A DNA stretch of 64,000 nucleotides from Cheiracanthium punctorium. Taxonomy: Eukaryota; Arthropoda; Arachnida; Araneae; Cheiracanthiidae. The stretch covers positions 62,001-126,000 of the forward strand of contig JAWZYV010001807.1 of assembly GCA_038373885.1 (NCBI GenBank), in the 5' to 3' direction. This document shows, piece after piece, positions 51,301 through 60,300 of the stretch. Position 1 is the stretch's first letter; each line of letters starts with the position of its first letter. Position numbers and translations under genes: made by a program. The notes under the pieces are model-generated. The model worked only from the letters and a program-made list of their open reading frames with translations. It searched no databases and was not told the origin of the DNA.

Positions 51301-54300
51301 TATTTAAATAAAGTATTAAAATATATATTGAGGGTCCCGTGCAAAGAACAAATAAGAACAAACTGAGCGAAATTTTCCTTATTAATCAGAACCAAGGGGC
51401 GCTGATGGTATTTTTCACCGCGCAATGTATTTACTTTTGAAAGGAAATTATTGCTGTGAGATCATCTCGCAACTCGTTTTATATATTTGTGAATTCTATT
51501 TCTAGACATTAAAAGCTGTTTAGCTGAAAGTGAATTTATTTAGAAATGACACAGCATTTTATTCCTGCTTTGATATTGCATTTCAGCATGAATTTGAATG
51601 TGAAAACTAGAGGTGATGTTGAAGACCTGATTCTTGGAAAACCAAAGCAGTTAGGTGATAATATGTTGCCCACATACGAAGAAATTATGCGGTTTCGTTT
51701 ATTTGTAGAGAATAACTTGAAACATGATAAGAAATCTAAGGAATCTACAGACGGCGAAATTTCTGTAATCATGGCCGATAGATTAAAGTTAATTTGGAAT
51801 CATGCCTCAATTCCAATTTTTTCTAGAGAAAGAATTATTCAAATGATTCGATCATTTCGCAATAAATATCAAAACCTTAATAAACGGTTTAGCAGTAATA
51901 GAAAACAGAGCGAGACTGTCCAGCAAAAAGTTAATAGTTTTTTAGCTGAGTGTAAAAAGTTGTTTGATATTGCTGCTTGCAAATGCTAATTTGATAAGTG
52001 CAAATGCGAACGTTCTCGTAAAGTTCCCATAAAAGAACAGGCTTTTCTGAAGGAGGCAGAGTGGTGAACGAAACATTTCTATTTGCGGTATTAAGATTGA
52101 AACTACAGTTAGCTAAGAGTGATGCGGAAAAATGAAAGAAAATCTTTGGAACCAAGTCGTCTTGAAAAAAAAAACAGTCAAAAATCGATTAGAAGTATTC
52201 AGCGGAAAATTTTGATGAAGAAGAAATTTCGGACAGTAACTTTTATAAGGTAACTGATCCTGATTACATTTACCAGGAAAAAAAAAAAACAGCACCTCGC
52301 AAACATGAGTTAGCTTGCCTACATTTCCAAAGGTTAGTGATCAGTATGCAGTTTCTGACAGGTTAGCAGCAATGATTGCTTAAGAAGTATTGAAGGACGT
52401 GGGTATAATATCTGAAGATATGATGCCAAATGTTATGGATGCAAGCAAGGTTACATGAGAAAGACGGGAAACCCGCAAAAATCTGCAAGACAAGAATGAA
52501 GAAAGTATGCCTGGGGTATTTTTTTCTACACTTTCTATGGAGAAAAGAGTAGAAGTCTATCATCGAGAAACAATTATGGAAGAGCATGTGTGTCCAGTAA
52601 ATCAGCCTCATGACATATACTTGGGTCATGTTTCTCTTGCAAGTGATACAGCAGCAGCTTTTAAAGACGCCATTATGAATCATCTTATAAAGAAAAACAT
52701 TAACACCGACATGTTACTTACTGTTGGCTGTGATGGCACAGTAGTCAACACTGGACGTAAAGGTGATGTCATCAAATTGATGGAAAGAGAGCTTCAACAA
52801 CCACTGCAATGGCTAATTTGCCTGTTCCATGCAAATGAGCTGCTGCTCAGGCACTTAATAGAACATATAGATGGGCCTATTGTTAGACTATGAGGTTTTT
52901 CTAGTACGGTCGGGAAAAAAACTGAAAAATTGTGAACAACTAACAGTTGTTAAGTTTGTTCCTATCCCACAGTTAACCAGAGCTAACTGTATTTTGAACT
53001 TATACGTTGCTGAGCCAAATCCATGATCACATAGCAATAACATCCTACATTGCCAAAGTATATTGCCCAGTTTGGTTTATGATAAAGGCATCTCCATCAT
53101 GCATAAGTGGAGCTATCCACTTATAGCGTATGATCAAGCTGTCCCGATACCTTAGCGAAGAACTTATGTCAGTGATAGATCCTGTTATTCAGCGAAATGG
53201 GTTCTTCGCCCACCCTGAAAACATTCTTTTGTCTATACTGTCAGACAAGAGAACACAAACCAAAGAACTGGCAGCTCATAGAATTTTGAAAGCCCGAGAA
53301 CAACCCAAAATCTAAAATGTAAGAGATTTCAATGTTCCAATGCTGAATTTCTAGGCGCAGGATTATATTGATTCGTTTGATTGGAAATACCCTCATATCC
53401 AAATTACTTCACCACCACTTATTTCATAAATCAGGAATGATGAATTCATGGAAATCAAAGGGATGGAATTACAATCGCAATTTTTTGACATTTTCAAAAT
53501 AATGCCGTTACAATACATTTCAAAATGCCATGCCGTAAAAAAAATGTGACATTCTAAATAACTGTTAAACGTTCGCAATTTTTCTTTCCTTTTATATGTA
53601 CTTTGTCAAGCTATTAAAACCATTTTCAGGTAAGCAATTATTTGTAATGAAAAGAGATTTTTCCCCTCTGTTTGTACTTCACTGTTCCCTGCAGTGGAGC
53701 CTCAGGATACTTTCTGACAATTCTAAAATTTTGCACGGCCATTAAATAGCATTTAACCCAAATTTTTATAGAAATTGGATTTTAAAAAACATATTTATTT
53801 TTATCTTATAAATAATGCTAAAATACTCAATTTTTCGAATTTTCGTGATAGTTTGGTGCAATAGTAGACCCTCAAGATATATTTCAAAAATTTTGAAATT
53901 CTGCATTTTTCTTTTTCAATACAAAACACAACTTTTGGTCACTATTGGATTTTGAAATTTAAAAAAAAGTTTTTTTCACTGCACCCTAATGGACAGTCTA
54001 TCCAGTTGTTCTTCTATATATCGTATTTCTATTGTATTCTTCCAGTTTTCAGCAGATGATATTGCTTTTGAAAGTAATCCTGACAATTTTACAAATAATC
54101 GAAAATACTTACGGGAAATGATGCTCTAAAAAGTAAAGGATTCTCGTGTTAACTATGCCACCCTCCAGTATTTTTATAGAAATCAAACTGATTCTTCGTG
54201 ACTGACAACAGTCAAAGCCTCTGAGATTTGTGTCCTCACGGCGAGGACACTGCGCGTTAAAGGGTTAAGGACACATGGAACATAAAAAGGCTCAAGTTTC

Positions 54301-57300
54301 GAATTTTCAGTTCTCGGCCTAAAACATAGAGCAGACTGACACGATTCCATGCATACATAATTTGTGTCGGTTTTAGAATATGTAAACATTCAAAATATGA
54401 CTTTTTAAAATGTAAACAAACTTGATGTGGCTACAATAAAGCTTTGAAAAATGGTAAACAGAACACTCCTTGCCAGAACCTATACTTTCTCCTACTAAAA
54501 GTTTTAACCGTTCTCTGTGGGATAAACTTTTGAGCAAATGCACACAAGAAAGGTAGAACTGAGAATCCAAATGAGTTTCATCCACTGTTCATGGGAACGC
54601 TCCTCCAAAAATGATTTTTATTTTAATTAGTACTTTGAAAGTGGGTGTTTTAGATGCTGTTCTGAGTTTTAATGATGGTGCTTACAGCCCCACAAATATT
54701 ATAAAACATTTTGGAACTCACCGGAGTATAATTAGAAAAATTTATGAGGCTCGAGTTCGAGAAGCATGACTCAGCTTCCAAAATCTTTCTAAATCAGACA
54801 GTGTTAAAAAAAAAAAATATGATGCAGAAGTGATAAATCAAAATTATTATGGTGCTAGAATGCTTTAAAACAATATATTTGAAACATTTTGGGTAAGATT
54901 TTTGTTTTCTGCCTTTTCTCAAAACTTGTTTTTGATGCTTTCATGCTTTGGTACATTTTTCTAAAAATCTGTTTCAGAGAAACATTCGAAACTTTCCAGA
55001 ACTGCCTAACTTGTTTCTTTAGAGGCCGTGTTCACCAAGTAATTGACACTCGTGTTAACAACTTCAGACGTTAAATAGACATCAAATATACATCTATTAG
55101 ACACCTGATTCTCGTTTTGGTGGGTTAACACTGGCGTCAAGTACTCGGTGAATACGGCCAAAAAAGTATCTAACATTAGAGATCTGAGTAAAAAAAAATT
55201 TGAAAATAATGATTTTTTTTTTTTTTAATTTTAGGATTTTCAAAGATTTTTAGTAAAATATTTTTATTTCTTTTCACCCAAATTGAAAATTGCTTCTTAT
55301 TATTCTCAAATAATATGTCTGATACCATACGAAATTTCAAGGTAATAAACTCAGCCCTTTTTAGAATAGTGTACCAATCAGACATAACTGTTCAAAAAAT
55401 TTCGTAGGGATATGTAAAAAGTTAATTAATTCTTAAAAACGAATTTATACATGAAAGTATAATTTTTTTGCTTGTATATGGTTAATGTGTGTATGTATTG
55501 AGGTAAAAAAATTTAGTTTCTATTTTATCAAATAAAATACATGATGTTAAATCTTTTGCAAAAACTGCCTCTTTTTACTTGTCAAGATCGTCCGCGTGTC
55601 CTTAAGCTTTAGCGACGTTTTATTAAATCCGCGTGAGTAAATAAATAAGCTAATAAATGACCTGTTGGTAGTTGCTCATGCGTAGTTAATTGCTTTGCAT
55701 CAATGCCCTCATTTCTGGAGTTGTTCCAGCCATTCGTTGCTTGATGGATTCCTTCAGATCAGCACAAAGAACAGTTATCCTATACAAATTTATCGCAAGA
55801 TGGAAGAGCCGTACGAAAAGCAGCGTCCGGCATGGTGCACCATATTCCGGTGGTGTCAGCGTTATGAGGTGGAACACTTGTACCATGGTAGGTAAGACAT
55901 GATGGAAAACTGAATCCGTCAGAAACCCAGGAGTTTCTACTCACTCCAAAGAGCCAAACACTCCCTTCCTACGCCCTACGATCGGTGTATCAAAGCCAAT
56001 GGTGATTATAATTTTTTTTGGTGGAGAACTCGACAAAAAAAAAATAAACACGAAACAAAATAAGGAAACTCATTGTCTCACATTCGGATTCTATCTTTCC
56101 AATATCGCGCGACCAGGGAGGTCCCACGAAAAGTTCTGCAGTAGGTGATTTGGTGGCCATCCATTATGACATGGTCCCCGCAGAGGGTGCAATAGGGGTT
56201 CGCGAAGACACCAATGGCAAAAAGTTGTCCAGGCAGGCAGTCATATTTAAGGCCTTATTACACGAAGGAATTTTCGTGTGATTTCGTTGCTGCAACCAGT
56301 TGCAGAAACCTCTTTCCTGGAAACTTCCCTCGGTTACCTAGGGAACAGTCACCTCCAACTTTTTAGTTCAGATGCGAAAAAATTGCAAGTTGCTGTAAAT
56401 CAAGCCAATCGTAGTGCTTCTTATTTCTACGTCACAACACAAGGTGGCGGAAGAGTCAGCGTTAGCCATAACGTTCGTAGTGAAAGGGATGAGCGTGTGC
56501 TAAAACAAAATGTCCGTGAAATGGAATAGCGACATGGAAATTGATTTGATTGAAGAAAAGAAAAATAAATATCAATCCGATCCGAAGGTACACGAGGTAT
56601 AAGCAACCAACGACATGCTATTTATAATTACATGCTCTAGCAACCGCCAATTCGGTGAATCTCTGACGTTTGTGAACACAGCAGGGTTTGTTTACTATGG
56701 AAACCCTGCGTGCTCATCTCGGCTCCCTGACTTGCGGGAATGAATTGCAGCAACTGGTTTCTGCAACCACAATTGCTCTAAATTTTCTCCGTGTAATAAG
56801 GCCTTTAATATAAAGTCTGAAAATTGCAACCGCCTCATAGTGGGGGGAAATCAGGTATACATATTTGGTCTAGATATCTCCAACTTTTGGAAGCAGTCCT
56901 AATCCTTATTTCTTAACAAAAGCGGGAAGATACAGAATTCTTGATGAGGTGTTTTATCGCAAAAAAGGAACACTACCATTCATAAATTGCAATACGCCAG
57001 CACCACGCTTCGCCAATGCATCATGATGCTCGTTACTGCTAAGTCCGCAATGTCCCGAGTGGATACCTCCGCATCAAAAGCCGTTCGGAAACTTCCAATA
57101 GAGGAGCAAAAAGCAAATAAGTTGCTGAAAACTCACACTCCAGCATTAAGTTCAATGGTGATTATTCATACATGTGTTTTTCCAGCTGTGTGTGTGTGTG
57201 AATTATAATATTGCTATTAAAATTTCTTTGCATTTATCTGCAGTCTTCTTTTAATTTGGATAAACCTTATAAAAGAATTTTTTTTTCATTCTTACATATT

Positions 57301-60300
57301 AATGGGTAATTATTGTTTCATGAGTGTCAATAGGTAGTAGAATTAAGACGGCAGTGGTCAAACCTTTGCAGTCTGACGAAAAGGCGTACTTGAGATTGAT
57401 CCCGGCTTGGCTCTAGAAATAACAACCAAAAAATAAGAAAAAACCTACAACAACAGAAAATGTGTTCAACAAAGCGTGTTGTTCCTTACCCGTTCGTCCT
57501 CTATACCTGTGAGGTCATAGAATTCTTCCCGCGTTATCATGAAAGCAGCAAGGTTGGCTGTGTATATGGCAAGGAAGACGACAGCGAACATCGCCCACAC
57601 GTTGGACATAAAACGAGCTGTGTAACCCCGCGGGCAGTCCACGTTGACCGCTGCTCCGAACAGGATGGCCCACACCAGCCAGTATGTGCGAAACAACGAG
57701 AAACGGTGTTCTGAAAGAACAAGGGAGAGAATAAACACGGCGACAAGGGAAACGCTTTTTCACATACATGCATTATCGCCCGTAGCTTGTCATGCAATGA
57801 ATAAGCATCTACTCATGTGAACCTACTCATTTTAACCTTCCGATGCGGGGTGGATGCGCCGTGAAATTGAGTGTAGACAAAAATGTCTCTACACTGAATA
57901 TACTTAATCTTCGTCCACCTAAAATAAATAACTTCATATTCAATTTTATTATGTATACTGAAATCGAATTCCATGCTCTTCTACAAACGCGCGGAAACTT
58001 TTCGCATTCGACCGATTTCATTTTGTATATCAATGCTTCAAGCAGACAACCTTATATCAATGGTATCAACGTTTTTCTTATATCAATGCTTCAAGCAGAC
58101 AACCATTTTTAAGGAAAAAAAGTCTTTTCCCTAAGTCCGTTTTCTATTCCGTGACAAATTTTAGAAGCCATTCAATGAATGTTTTGTGTGTGGGTGAAAA
58201 TGGCGGACTTATCGGGTCGCTTATTCCGAACCCAGGAAATGGATAACTAATAAGTGGTCTTTTCCACTCCCATCCTCCGCGGCGGAACGATACATACACC
58301 GAGGGGCCATGGTAGCCCAGTGGTTAAAGCGTTGGACTCGTAACCGGAAGGTTGCGGGTTCGATACCGGCGTACCACTAAAGACTACCGTGCACATGCGG
58401 TGTACGTGCACGTTAAATCCGTGGTTCCGAAAGTCCCCTTGGTCTCTAGCAGTTTCCGAGGGGTACCAATATTCAGAAGTTCCCCCTCCTTCTGATGGAG
58501 GGTCCAAATTGTGGCGGGAAATTCCGGGAAGGACGTATATGTAGCTCTAAGCGACACATTCAGTGACGTGAGCTGTCCTGGCGAAATAAAACATACACCA
58601 AAAAATATGGTTCAATGGTCAAAACGCTGAAAAAGTGTGCAGCCAGGTGTGTTAGAAAACTTATTTAGCTCTGTGGCGCCAGATGAGTTATTTAATCGAC
58701 AGCCATGTGCTGGTAGTTAAATAGATAGATGACAACAGCTGCACTTTTTCAGCGTTGGGCAGTCTATCCCGTTGGTCTTCTATATTGATGTGACAATACT
58801 TCCGCTTCTTTCAATTTACAGCGACTAAAAATAATTGGCAGGTTGGTATAAATTTAAATGCCTTTCAAAGCTACTTTATGTTACAATATTTACAAAAAAC
58901 GTTTTTAAAAATCATTTGATAATTTTGTAAAAGCAAAAATTTGGACGGGTAAAGAAAAAAGAAAAGTCAGCATGTAGCAAACATCACAACTGTAGAGTGT
59001 AGCTACCAAACGTTCTTTTACCTTGAGGATTATGAATTTCATGCAGAAAAAGAAATAAAATAAAATAAATAATAGGAATATTCTAACTAACTTTTATAAA
59101 AAAAGAAGTGAATTGAAGCAATGTTTTTAAATTTACAAATAAATAAACAAATAATGGATTAAACCTTGGTATCAGCATGCTTCAGATCTGCAACACATAG
59201 TTGAAGCGGTATGAATTAATCATACTTCATTAAAAAATATTTGAGAGACTGTTTTTTTTTCAAGGACAATCTGAACATAAAATAATTTTTTTTTAAATCT
59301 GAAAAGTTTCTGATATTTAATTAATATTGTAACACGAAACTATGCTTTTTGTCTTTCAGCAGTTGCAGTATTGGTTATTGCAGCATTTATAGTGTTTTTT
59401 CGTAGGTCAACCTTACAAAAATGTCAATGATTTTTAAAAAACTTTCTCAGCTTAAAATGTTCGCAAACACTGCAGTAACACTTTAAAGTACAACAGATGA
59501 ACAGGGTTAACAAGAAATAAGTTGCCCACTTCAGAGGTCCCTAGAATGCGTTTTATTGGTCCAAATAAGATCAAATTTGAATTACGGGTAATTCAAATGA
59601 TGCGCTTGACATTTATTATAAGAAACTTTTAGTACAAAAATCCAACAATAGATGGCGCTTCAAGACCAATGGCATTTATTTACATGTATTGCAAAATATG
59701 ACACGTCATTTGCGTTGCAGCCAGTGACGTAGCAAGAAATTTTTCATGGGGGGGGGGTTAAGACTACTGCAACTCCCATATATGTGTATGTGTGTGTGAT
59801 AAGGGAGTGAAGAATATACATTTTGTATGGCAAAAAAATTCGTCATGGGGGTGTTGTGACCCTTTATCCACCCCCACTTGTTGCAGCGCATGATAATTAG
59901 CATTATTCTTTGGGTAAAAAGACGGCGAATTCTCTGCAGGAGCATTAGTTACTTCTCTGAACATCATGCCTACGTTGCAAGAAAAAGCGCTAGTGGTAAA
60001 CTTGTTCTACCAGAACCAGCAGAACTCCGTTTAAGCTTTAATAGAATTCCGTCGTATGGAGAGGTTACGAAGTGGTCCAATGTCTCCATATACTCTATGG
60101 AAGATGATACGAAAATTTGAAACAACTGGGCATTTTTCCTGGCAGAGGACGAAAACAAACCCGTCTTTTAGCGTAGAAAAAGTGGCTACAGAGGTCGTTG
60201 AAGCCAGCTGTCAGCCCTCTGAAGTGGGCAACTTATTTCTTGCTAACCCCGTATTTTCATGTTATACAAAAATAAATATAACCGTTTTATTGAACTCTAT

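Larger units (their letters stand above)
50621..54268 (+). mobile_element. TTAA MITE, copy 8, split by a nested hAT-like insertion
   Basis: The left part (50621-50905) has both hairpin arms and a degraded left end (TAATCATTTGAACCGCAACC). The right part (53989-54268) begins ATGGACAGTCTATCCAGTTG and ends CTGCGCGTTAAAGGGTTAA. Removing 50906-53988 plus one 8-bp duplication restores a MITE colinear with the other copies. The near end is 117 bp upstream, in transcript sense, of the 50344-50504 exon. Confidence 0.92.

Noticed and set aside
55686..55763. Possible mariner transposase C-terminal relic
   Set aside because: About 25 residues with a partial resemblance only, no ends and no catalytic motif. 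Mentioned in the intron note but not called.
57460..57797. Plus-strand and alternative minus-strand frames over the M2-M3 exon
   Set aside because: They are shadows of the conserved GluN2 frame and show no motif of their own.
58298..58375. A functional tRNA gene
   Set aside because: A and B boxes are present but acceptor and anticodon stems do not pair well, and the sequence continues into a SINE body and tail.
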